Positions 48,934 to 55,955 of a stretch of DNA of 64,000 nt are shown one piece after another. The stretch is from NCBI RefSeq assembly GCF_002105535.1, contig NZ_CP015848.1:2256856-2320855 (forward strand), given 5' to 3'. This DNA comes from Magnetospirillum sp. ME-1 (GTDB taxonomy: Bacteria > Pseudomonadota > Alphaproteobacteria > Rhodospirillales > Magnetospirillaceae). A program made the translations under genes and the position numbers. Positions within the stretch are counted from its first letter, which is position 1, and each line of letters opens with the position of its first letter. A model generated the notes under the pieces. That model saw only the letters and a list, made by a program, of their open reading frames with translations, was not told the DNA's origin and did not search any database.

Positions 48934-50820
48934 TCAGCGTTCAGCCCCGCGATCTGCCGACTTCGCCGGCAGGGCGGCTACCGGCCCGAGCGTGCCGAGG
49001 CATGCCTGCTCAGCGCCGTGGATCCCGTTGGGATTGGCGGAGGGCGGTATCGCAGCCAGGCGCGGAGCGTCCGCAGGGTTCGGAACCTCGGGCGCCTGCA
49101 CGGCGTACTCACCCCACTGGTCAAACCTCTGATCTTGAAGGGACTCGCGGGCGTTCTCCTCTCCGCCGACATGGAGTCCCTGGTCGGAAAGATACTCGTA
49201 GATCTCGGTGGCAAGCCCTTCCGCGGTCTCACGAAGCACCGGTTCGAGACGATCCATCTCGCCCCGAATGGCGGCAGCCTCCATGCGCTCATGGGCGGAC
49301 GACTCGTCGCCCGGTTCCAGATCGCCATCGAAGGTGATGCTCACCCCCTGAGGCGGAAGCCCGTAGCCTCTCCCTTCGGGGCCGGCTTCGAACTCGAACC
49401 TATCGAGATTGCCGAAGACCAGCGGGAACTGGTCCCGCAGCTCCGGGCGTTGCTCGGCGAGTTCTGCCAGGTCGATCTTTCCGCTCCAGACGGCACCATC
49501 GCCCTGCGACCAGCCCACGTCGTACCGGACGGCATTCTCGTTCTCGATCTTGGCCCAGGAAGGAAGATCCTGGTCGAGGAAATGCGCGACATCCTCTGAA
49601 GCGTCCCAGAGCTCCATGTTGGAGTCCATGCGCTCCTTGATGATCTTCTCCGCCGTACCCTCTTCGATGAGGCCGGCCTCCTCCATCGCCTCGATGTCGT
49701 CGATGGTCCCCGTCCAATTGTGAGGCAGATCCTCGTCCTCGACTTCCCTCGCGCTCTCGTATCCACGGCCTTCCTGTTCGACGGACATGCCTGCCTCCTT
49801 CGTTCCAAGGCGCTCCGAACCCGCAGCGCTGCCGCGAAGATGGGGCGGCTCGCCAATTCCGAATTCGGCCGGTTCCTCGGGTCCTCCGCCCACCAACGGC
49901 TCGGCGGCCGCGTAGGTTTCAGCAATGAGATCGAGCTGCTCATGGCCGCTCATGGCCACGCGAGCCAGCCGATCGTCGAAAACCGCGCGGATGTTTGGAT
50001 GGAGCACGATCCCCTGACGCCGGAACTCTTCCTGGGCCAGAACAGCCACCGCATCGGGAATCCCTTGGCCATAGACGACCATGTCGTGCGCAACCTTCGA
50101 GACCTCCGTATCCGGATCCGCCGCGCACCGGACCAGGGTCGACGTGAAAGGACCCAGCCCATCCGCTCCGCTGGCATACAACATCGGCTTGGCCGCCGCG
50201 CGGCGAACTTCGATGCATGGATCCTCGAAGAGCCGGCGGCATTCGTCGGCGTCCAGCTCGACGAGCATGTATCCCGACTGATCCCTCGCCAGAGAAAGCC
50301 GGACATACGGATTCGGGCTCTCAAAGGCCGCGGCGCGGACCGACGGATCATCCGTGAGCAGGGACGCGCCGCGTTCGATCGACCGTTCGATCACCCGGCA
50401 TCCGCCGGGCAGGGAGAACGCCCACTTCAAGGTATCCGCATCAAGACTTCCCGACTGCTCCGTCATGATCCGCCGCAGCGCCGAGCGGTGCTGGGCGTAG
50501 GCCTGCTTCCAGCCCTCGTCCTTCGTATCCAGCCATGGCGTCCTTCCATCCTTGTCGAAGGAGTCCAGCTCGCTGGTCAGGATGGCGACCACCAGAGGAT
50601 CGACCTGATCGTCGCGAAGACAGGCATCCATCTCCAGGAAATACTTCTCGAGGGCATAGCGGCCATCCCGCTGCAGCGATCTCTGCCCATTGATCCAATC
50701 GATCCCTTGAAGCACCCGGCGGTCGAGGTCGCTCGCGGAGCCGGTCGCGATTTCCTTCCGGACCTGCGCGGCATGCGCATCCAGCATCATCTCCCCTTCG
50801 ACATCGGGATCGTCGATCAT
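48934..50820 (-). CDS. HEAT-like repeat protein fused in frame to a second domain with shared tail
   Basis: A 628-residue frame; start ATG 50820 behind GAGGAGGTGGCG. Residues about 100-300 are HEAT/armadillo-like repeats (PYVRLSLARDQSGYMLVELD, CIEVRRAAAKPMLYASGADG, ADPDTEVSKVAHDMVVYGQG). Residues 325-344 are encoded by a copy of the upstream element and a strong Shine-Dalgarno site (AAGGAGGCAGGC) before an internal ATG at 49788, residue 345. The second part (MSVEQEGRGYES, WTGTIDDIEAMEEAGLI, AVRYDVGWSQGDGAVWSG) ends in a divergent version of the shared tail (GIHGAEQACLGTLG). Either two genes fused by loss of a stop, or a second protein is made from 49788. Confidence 0.78.
   Translation of the reverse strand: MIDDPDVEGEMMLDAHAAQVRKEIATGSASDLDRRVLQGIDWINGQRSLQRDGRYALEKYFLEMDACLRDDQVDPLVVAILTSELDSFDKDGRTPWLDTKDEGWKQAYAQHRSALRRIMTEQSGSLDADTLKWAFSLPGGCRVIERSIERGASLLTDDPSVRAAAFESPNPYVRLSLARDQSGYMLVELDADECRRLFEDPCIEVRRAAAKPMLYASGADGLGPFTSTLVRCAADPDTEVSKVAHDMVVYGQGIPDAVAVLAQEEFRRQGIVLHPNIRAVFDDRLARVAMSGHEQLDLIAETYAAAEPLVGGGPEEPAEFGIGEPPHLRGSAAGSERLGTKEAGMSVEQEGRGYESAREVEDEDLPHNWTGTIDDIEAMEEAGLIEEGTAEKIIKERMDSNMELWDASEDVAHFLDQDLPSWAKIENENAVRYDVGWSQGDGAVWSGKIDLAELAEQRPELRDQFPLVFGNLDRFEFEAGPEGRGYGLPPQGVSITFDGDLEPGDESSAHERMEAAAIRGEMDRLEPVLRETAEGLATEIYEYLSDQGLHVGGEENARESLQDQRFDQWGEYAVQAPEVPNPADAPRLAAIPPSANPNGIHGAEQACLGTLGPVAALPAKSADRGAER
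49836..49848 (-). promoter_or_regulatory. Conserved upstream element inside the 48934 gene (minus strand)
   Basis: CCGCCCCATCTTC on the minus strand, 48 bases before the internal ATG 49788. It is translated as PPHL within the longer frame. Confidence 0.5.
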
Positions 50821-50864
50821 CGCCACCTCCTCAGCCGCATCCGCCCTCGGGGCGGCTTGCGGAA

Positions 50865-50877
50865 GAAGGTGTGGCGG
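50865..50877 (-). promoter_or_regulatory. Conserved upstream element (minus strand)
   Basis: CCGCCACACCTTC on the minus strand, 45 bases before the 50820 start; GATC directly upstream. Confidence 0.5.
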
Positions 50878-50948
50878 ATCGTCGTTTCCGGATTCGTCAG
50901 GAGGCCCGCCCGCCGCGCCGCCAAGTCCTGTTGGCGGTCCAAACGCCG

Positions 50949-50968
50949 AACGGGCCCCGAAGGGCCCG
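50949..50968 (-). terminator. TTCG-loop hairpin terminator
   Basis: Minus strand ACGGGCCC-TTCG-GGGCCCGT, a perfect 8-bp stem with a TTCG tetraloop, 33 bases after the 51001 gene. Confidence 0.6.
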
Positions 50969-51000
50969 TCCGCAAGCTCTGCCATCGGCCAGCAGCAGCC

Positions 51001-51237
51001 CTAGATCTCCTCGCCGATCCTCGCCAAGAATGCCTCGGCGGTGCCGGACGTGATGATTGAGCCGCCGGATGCGAGGTGAATGCGGCAACCCTTGCCCGAT
51101 GGATTTCCTTCTTCGTCGTAAAGGTCGCATTCGTCAAAAGAGACGATGCGCCCGACATCGATGAAGACCTCCCCGCTGACGGCATTCAAACGCTCGACAC
51201 GATCGACTCTGACGAACTTGGCTCGTGAGGTGCACAT
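51001..51237 (-). CDS. Small hypothetical protein, 78 aa
   Basis: Starts MCTSRAKFVRVDRVERL after GGGAGGGTTCC. A beta-rich small protein (NAVSGEVFIDVGRIVSF, EGNPSGKGCRIHLASGG, SIITSGTAEAFLARIGEE); the layout of strands, a charged turn and a short helix resembles flagellar FlbD-like small proteins but is not diagnostic. Soluble. Flanked by its own upstream element and terminator, so it is a single-gene unit. Confidence 0.7.
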   Translation of the reverse strand: MCTSRAKFVRVDRVERLNAVSGEVFIDVGRIVSFDECDLYDEEGNPSGKGCRIHLASGGSIITSGTAEAFLARIGEEI

Positions 51238-51277
51238 GGAACCCTCCCTGCTTCCTCGGCCCACCCGAGGTCGGGAA

Positions 51278-51290
51278 GAAGATGGGACCG
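51278..51290 (-). promoter_or_regulatory. Conserved upstream element (minus strand)
   Basis: CGGTCCCATCTTC on the minus strand, 41 bases before the 51237 start; GATC eight bases upstream. Confidence 0.5.
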
Positions 51291-51325
51291 CACGATCCTG
51301 TCCCGGCGACCGCCGATAATTTCGC

Positions 51326-51356
51326 TTGGCGGTCCGATTGGCGTCGGAACCGCCAA
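51326..51356 (-). terminator. Hairpin after the sirtuin gene
   Basis: TTGGCGGT (51326-51333) pairs with ACCGCCAA (51349-51356); lies 22 bases after the sirtuin stop. No strong T-run, so it could also be a processing or regulatory hairpin. Confidence 0.4.
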
Positions 51357-51377
51357 CTCACCCTATCGCCGGTCGGA

Positions 51378-52217
51378 TCAGCAGTCCGCCGGCCGTGGAG
51401 ACCGGAACAGCCAGGAGAGCAGCGAGGCCATCCGCCCCGGCTTCACCGGACCGACCGGGCCGGACTCCGCCTCTTCCTCTACGGTCGCCCAGCGCCCCAC
51501 GGGAAACCGGCTTCCCGCCGACGCGTGGATCAGCTCCAGCACCCGGGGAATGCCCTCGGAAGCAGGAAGGCGGACGACCTCGTGGAAGGCCCGCGGATCG
51601 ATCGCCGCCGACGGGGTCGGATCGCAGAGGATCTTGAAGCCCGGCACCTGCTTCGCGATCTCGCCGACGGACAGGACATTCCCCGAGGTGCCGATCACCA
51701 CCAGGGCATCCTCCTCGCCCAGGGACCGCAAGGCGCTGCGAAGCCGGGCGTATTCCGGCGCGTGCTCGCCCATCAAGACGATGTCGGGGCGCACGAGGCC
51801 CTTGGTCCGGCAAACCGGGCACAGGGCGCTGCGGATACGCTGGTGGCCCACATCACGGGCATGGCCGCACATCTCGCAGCGGAGGCGCCGGATGGAGCCG
51901 TGCAGATGCACGACCTCCGCAGCTCCGGCCCGCTCCAGCAGGTCATCGACGTTCTGGGTGAAGTGCAGCAGCTCGAACTCCTCCGAGCCTTCCATCCCGG
52001 CAAGCAGCCGATGGGCGGCGTTCGGTTCGGCCCGGCCGATCTCGTACCGGCGGGCGTTGTAGAAGTCCCGGATCTCGTCCGCGTTCGCCAGCCAGGTCGA
52101 GCCGGTGGCCACCTTCGCGATGTCGTGCCCGCACCAGAGGCCTTCCTTGCCGCGGAACGCCTGCACTCCCGACTCGACGGACAGCCCGGCCCCCGAGATC
52201 ACCACCACCTTGCGCAT
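51378..52217 (-). CDS. Sir2-family NAD-dependent protein deacylase
   Basis: A 279-residue sirtuin starting after ACGGAGGCGGGC. The Rossmann motif ISGAGLSVESGVQAFRG (8-24), LWCGHDIAKVATGST, the NAD-binding TQNVDD (87-92), the catalytic HLHGS (His near 106) and the zinc-binding pairs CEMC (114-117) and CPVC (133-136) are all present, followed by VLMGE and VIGTSGNVLSVGEI. It would remove acyl groups from lysines using NAD. A 45-residue C-terminal tail with a hydrophobic segment (MASLLSWLFRS) is unusual. On a plasmid it may act in host-takeover or in defence, which is inferred. Confidence 0.9.
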   Translation of the reverse strand: MRKVVVISGAGLSVESGVQAFRGKEGLWCGHDIAKVATGSTWLANADEIRDFYNARRYEIGRAEPNAAHRLLAGMEGSEEFELLHFTQNVDDLLERAGAAEVVHLHGSIRRLRCEMCGHARDVGHQRIRSALCPVCRTKGLVRPDIVLMGEHAPEYARLRSALRSLGEEDALVVIGTSGNVLSVGEIAKQVPGFKILCDPTPSAAIDPRAFHEVVRLPASEGIPRVLELIHASAGSRFPVGRWATVEEEAESGPVGPVKPGRMASLLSWLFRSPRPADC

Positions 52218-52242
52218 GCCCGCCTCCGTTCCGATTCCCTCC

Positions 52243-52256
52243 GAAGATGGGGGCGG
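52243..52256 (-). promoter_or_regulatory. Conserved upstream element (minus strand)
   Basis: CCGCCCCCATCTTC on the minus strand, 26 bases before the sirtuin start. Confidence 0.5.
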
Positions 52257-52313
52257 CGGAAGCGGCTCCGGCGATGCAGGCGTCTCCGATCGCTCCGATG
52301 CTGGAATCCTCTT

Positions 52314-52327
52314 CCGGGACCATCTTC
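52314..52327 (+). promoter_or_regulatory. Conserved upstream element
   Basis: CCGGGACCATCTTC, 27 bases before the 52354 start. Divergent partner of the copy at 52243-52256. Confidence 0.5.
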
Positions 52328-52353
52328 TGGTGGAGCCGCCAGCGAGGACCGCC

Positions 52354-52743
52354 ATGAACACCAAGCCCCAGCCCGATCCCGGCGTCCGCATCGACGCCCT
52401 GCTTACCGCCCAGTCCGGACGCTTCCGCGAATACGCCTCGGAGGCCGTGGCCGAGCTCGAAGGCCGCCTGGCGGCCTACCGCGACGCCCGCCATGAAGCC
52501 CGATCCGTCATGCACGGCCCGCTGGTCGGGTGCATCCGCGACATCGCCGCTTCGGCAGCGCTCTACGGCAGCCCCCTCGCCTTCCGCATCGCCACCCGTC
52601 TCCGCGGCGTGGCCGAGGATTCCTCCATCCCCAGCCAAGCGGATCTCGATGCGATGGGGATGATGCTCGCCGATCTCCACCAGGCCATCGACGGAGGATG
52701 CGGGGCCGAACGGCTCGAAGGCCGCTACATGGCTGCCGCCTAG
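52354..52743 (+). CDS. Hypothetical protein, 129 aa
   Basis: Starts MNTKPQPDPGVRIDALL after GCGAGGACCGCC. Helical and soluble; recognizable segments are REYASEAVAELEGRLAAYRD, VMHGPLVGCIRDIAASAALY and MGMMLADLHQAIDGGCGAE. No known domain. Divergent from the sirtuin; 65 bases ahead of another small helical protein. Confidence 0.75.
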   Translation: MNTKPQPDPGVRIDALLTAQSGRFREYASEAVAELEGRLAAYRDARHEARSVMHGPLVGCIRDIAASAALYGSPLAFRIATRLRGVAEDSSIPSQADLDAMGMMLADLHQAIDGGCGAERLEGRYMAAA

Positions 52744-52807
52744 GCCTGTCCCGAAGGCCGCTTCCGCCCTATGTCTACTGGGTAGAGACGAAGCTCGGGA
52801 GAGGGCC

Positions 52808-53089
52808 ATGGACACCGCGCAGGGCATGATCGGCGCGAAGGCGGCTGCCGCCAGGAAGAAGCCGATGGATTCCGCCGCCTACCTCCGCCACTACCGGCGC
52901 CTCCTCGAAGGCCGGGCGCCGAACCGCCGCATCGCCTGCCCCGAGCTGCTCGCCAGGATCCGGGAACACATCGAGTCCGTCGAGCCGCACCTCAGGGAAG
53001 AGGATCGGCGGTTCGCGTTCTCCACCATCGCCGCCTCCATCGTCCTGTGCTGGGATGGACCGGTCACGTTCGATCCGCCCACGGACTAG
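52808..53089 (+). CDS. Small hypothetical protein, 93 aa
   Basis: ATG 52808 follows GGGAGAGGGCC. Basic helical N-terminus (GAKAAAARKKPMDSAAYLRH, YRRLLEGRAPNRRIACPEL) and a hydrophobic C-terminal helix (FAFSTIAASIVLCWDG). Soluble overall. Convergent with the topoisomerase gene, overlapping by four bases at the stop codons. Confidence 0.65.
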   Translation: MDTAQGMIGAKAAAARKKPMDSAAYLRHYRRLLEGRAPNRRIACPELLARIREHIESVEPHLREEDRRFAFSTIAASIVLCWDGPVTFDPPTD

Positions 53090-55206
53090 GCCGCCAGGAA
53101 GCCCGCGTTCCTGAACGGATCAAGGGCTGCCCCGGCCGGGACATACCACGTCCGCCGATCCGCATCCCACCGGGCCCCCAAGGCCTTCGCCTTGTCCTTG
53201 TCGGCGAACGCCACCCGCAGATCGGTCCGCCCGGCGGCAGGAGCCGCGGAAGGCGTTCCGGAGGCCGTGGAGGCCGGTTGAGGCGTCTTGGCTGGCGCAG
53301 GCCTTCCCCCGGCCTTCCCGCGCCCGCGCGGGGCCTTGGCGGCAACCGGCGTGGGATTGGCCTCGGCGCTGATCCTCTCGGACCACGGCACCGACAGGGC
53401 GTCGAGCACGGCGATGTCGGACCGCAGCTTGGCCACGATGCCGTCGAGGAACGGCTTGATCTGCCCCTTCCCCTCCGCGATGGCTTCCAGCTCGTCCTCC
53501 CAGAGGGCCGTGGTGACGGGATCCGCCCAGGCGGGGATGTGCTTCTCGACGGCGCCGATCAGCGCCGTGGCCACGCCGGACGGGCGCAGGCGACCCTTCT
53601 CCCTCACGATGTGCCCGCGCTTCTTCAGCTCGGCGATCATCGGGCTCCGCGTCGCGTCGGTGCCCAGTCCTGAGGTGGCCCGCAATCTGGACTTCGCCGC
53701 CGGGTCGGTCACGAAGCGGGCGATGTTCTTCATCGCGTCGATGAGCTGCCCCTCGGTGAAGCGGGAGGGCGGCCGCGTCGTCTTCTCCTCGACGGCGGCG
53801 CTCTTCCCGGTGCCCTGCGTCCCATCCGGAATCTTCGGCAGCGGGCGGGCGGCTTCGTCGTCCCCGTCCTCCTCCGGCCCGCCGGCGTCGAAGGCCTCCT
53901 TCCAGCCCGCCCGCGTCGGCACCCGGCCCCGGGCGACGAAGGCGTGCGCCCCGGGCATCCAGGTGAGCGTGGTGCTGATGTACTCGTGATCCGGCAGGTG
54001 CGCGGCGAGGAAGCGCCGGGCCACCAGCAGGAACAGCTCCCGCTCGTCCCCCGTCAGTCCGCTCGGATCGGTGCCGGTCAGGGTGATCGCGTGGTGGCTC
54101 TTCAGCTTGGAGGAGTCGTAGTGCGAACCGGTCCGCAGGACCGGCGCCGCCGCGGCGCGGGCCGCGACCGCCGCCAGCTCGGGCATTCCGGCCAGCAGGC
54201 CCAGCAGCGCCGGAGCATCGGCGGCGAACTCGTCCGGCAGATGGGCGCAGTCCGTCCTCGGATATGTCAGCACCTTCTTCTCGTCGTAGAGCGCCTGGGC
54301 GACCTTCAGCGTGCGATCGGCATCGAAGCCGAGCAGCCGGTCCGCATCGATCTGCAGGGAGGACAGCGCGTAGAAGGCCGGCGGAGGCGCCGACTTCGCC
54401 TCCTCCTTCGACCGGATGGAGGCGACGGCCCCGGCCACGGAAGCGGCGATCGCCTGGGCATCGGCCCGGACCACCAGCCGCTCCTCGGCGGGCGGCGCGT
54501 AGCGCATCTCGACGGGGCCGATGCCCGACGCCTCGACCACCGCCCGGATCTCGAAGTAGGACTGCTGGACGAAGGAGGCGATCTCCCGCTCGCGGCGCAC
54601 CAGCAGGGCGAGGGTCGGCGTCTGCACCCGGCCGACGTTCAGGCAGGTCTTCCGCCCGGCCAGCCGCCGCGACAGGCCACGGGTGAGGTTCATCCCGATC
54701 AGCCAGTCCGCCTGCGAGCGGGCCAGGGCCGCATCCGCCAGCGGCGCCGTCTTCGCCCCCGGCAGGAGCGCCGCCAGCGCCTTCGTGATGATCGGCTTGG
54801 TGAGGGCTGGAAGCCACGCCCGCTCGACGGGACCGCTCCACCGCAGCTCCCGCAGGATCTCGCGGCCGATCAGCTCGCCCTCGCGATCCGGGTCCGTGCA
54901 CAGGACGACGCGGGAGGCGCCGGCCAGCAGCCCCCGGATGACCTTGAGCTGGCCCGCCGCCCGGGAATCCCGCGGACGATGGCGGAAAGGGGCCGGGACG
55001 ATCGGGAGGACGCTGTCCTGCCAGGACGAATAGGCCGGGTCGTAGTCCTCGGGATACAGCAGCGCCAGCAGATGGCCGGACGCGAAGGTGACCGCGTCCC
55101 CGCCCTTCACTTCGAACCAGCCGTCATGGCGGCGCACGACGCCCAGCACCCCGGCGATGTCCGAGGCCTGGTTGTACTTCTCGCAGAGATAGACTTTGGC
55201 CGGCAT
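53086..55206 (-). CDS. topB: DNA topoisomerase III with C-terminal DUF5710 domain
   Basis: A 706-residue type IA topoisomerase starting after GAGGGAGGATCGCC. The N-terminus CEKYNQASDIA takes the place of the usual VEKPSQARDIA with the active Glu kept; the TOPRIM acids are in CTDPDREGE (105-109); the active-site Tyr is in VLTYPRTDC near 315. After an Ala/Pro-rich linker the last 45 residues, RVAFADKDKAKALGARWDAD and TWYVPAGAALDPF, form a DUF5710-type domain seen at the ends of plasmid primases and polyvalent proteins. Plasmid TopB/TraE enzymes resolve recombination and replication intermediates during conjugation. Zinc-finger Cys clusters are absent. Confidence 0.92.
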   Translation of the reverse strand: MPAKVYLCEKYNQASDIAGVLGVVRRHDGWFEVKGGDAVTFASGHLLALLYPEDYDPAYSSWQDSVLPIVPAPFRHRPRDSRAAGQLKVIRGLLAGASRVVLCTDPDREGELIGREILRELRWSGPVERAWLPALTKPIITKALAALLPGAKTAPLADAALARSQADWLIGMNLTRGLSRRLAGRKTCLNVGRVQTPTLALLVRREREIASFVQQSYFEIRAVVEASGIGPVEMRYAPPAEERLVVRADAQAIAASVAGAVASIRSKEEAKSAPPPAFYALSSLQIDADRLLGFDADRTLKVAQALYDEKKVLTYPRTDCAHLPDEFAADAPALLGLLAGMPELAAVAARAAAAPVLRTGSHYDSSKLKSHHAITLTGTDPSGLTGDERELFLLVARRFLAAHLPDHEYISTTLTWMPGAHAFVARGRVPTRAGWKEAFDAGGPEEDGDDEAARPLPKIPDGTQGTGKSAAVEEKTTRPPSRFTEGQLIDAMKNIARFVTDPAAKSRLRATSGLGTDATRSPMIAELKKRGHIVREKGRLRPSGVATALIGAVEKHIPAWADPVTTALWEDELEAIAEGKGQIKPFLDGIVAKLRSDIAVLDALSVPWSERISAEANPTPVAAKAPRGRGKAGGRPAPAKTPQPASTASGTPSAAPAAGRTDLRVAFADKDKAKALGARWDADRRTWYVPAGAALDPFRNAGFLAA

Positions 55207-55261
55207 GGCGATCCTCCCTCCTGGATGTCCAGAAGGTGAGATCGCCGCGGGCCGGGAGGAT

Positions 55262-55906
55262 TCAGGGAACGGGACGCGCCAGCATGTCCAGCGCAGCCTT
55301 CCGCCAGGCGAAGGCCGGCCATCCCTCCCTCGCCTTCTGGAATTCGGCCTTCCAGCCCGGCTCATGCCCGCCAAGCCATGCCAGGACAGGATCGTCGTCG
55401 GCGACGCACCCGCCGATGAAGGACAGCTCGGCATCGCTCGCGCCCGAGGCCTCCCCGTTCAGGACGGAATCCCACAGGCTGCGCCACGCGGCGGCGCGCT
55501 TGCCGGGATTCGGCTCCCGCATGGCTCCGGCAACGGACATGTTCCATGTCGAGGGGCCGATGGCGGAGCCGCGATCCCCGGCGTATTCGGCGAAGAGCAT
55601 CACGCCATGGCGGAGCAGCTCGAAGGCGAAGCCGGAAACGGCGGAAAGGACGGGTGGCGACTCCAGATCCGCCGAGATGAGCGCATCCGGCGCCAGCACG
55701 GCATCCACGCGGTTGATCCCCACAAGCGCGGCCTTCGCCGCCCGGATTCCCGAAAGCTGGGCCTCATCGGGGGATCCGGAGGAGATGGCCGCCGCCATGG
55801 CGGAAAGAGCGGATGCGTATGCCGCTGGAACACCAGCAAGCACCGGCTCGATTTCCGGCGGCAGCAGCGGGATGCGGCAGGGAAAGCGTTCGACGACGAC
55901 GCGCAT
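55262..55906 (-). CDS. Hypothetical protein, 214 aa
   Basis: Start ATG 55906 follows GGAGGAGGTCCCC. Helical and soluble, with VVVERFPCRIPLLPPEIEPV at the N-terminus, LSGIRAAKAALVGINRVDAV, VSGFAFELLRHGVMLFAEY and WKAEFQKAREGWPAFAWRKA. No recognised domain. Lies between topB and the HEAT-like tail-bearing gene and has its own upstream element. Confidence 0.78.
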   Translation of the reverse strand: MRVVVERFPCRIPLLPPEIEPVLAGVPAAYASALSAMAAAISSGSPDEAQLSGIRAAKAALVGINRVDAVLAPDALISADLESPPVLSAVSGFAFELLRHGVMLFAEYAGDRGSAIGPSTWNMSVAGAMREPNPGKRAAAWRSLWDSVLNGEASGASDAELSFIGGCVADDDPVLAWLGGHEPGWKAEFQKAREGWPAFAWRKAALDMLARPVP

Positions 55907-55931
55907 GGGGACCTCCTCCGATTGACCTGCC

Positions 55932-55944
55932 GAACATGTGTCCC
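55932..55944 (-). promoter_or_regulatory. Conserved upstream element, ACACATGTTC variant (minus strand)
   Basis: GGGACACATGTTC on the minus strand, 26 bases before the 55906 start; matches the copy at 27377-27390. Confidence 0.5.
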
Positions 55945-55955
55945 AGCGGACCCGA

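Noticed and set aside
45873-49337. Long plus-strand open frame opposite the tail-bearing genes
   Set aside because: Antisense of the 45683-48845 genes; no domain and unnatural composition.
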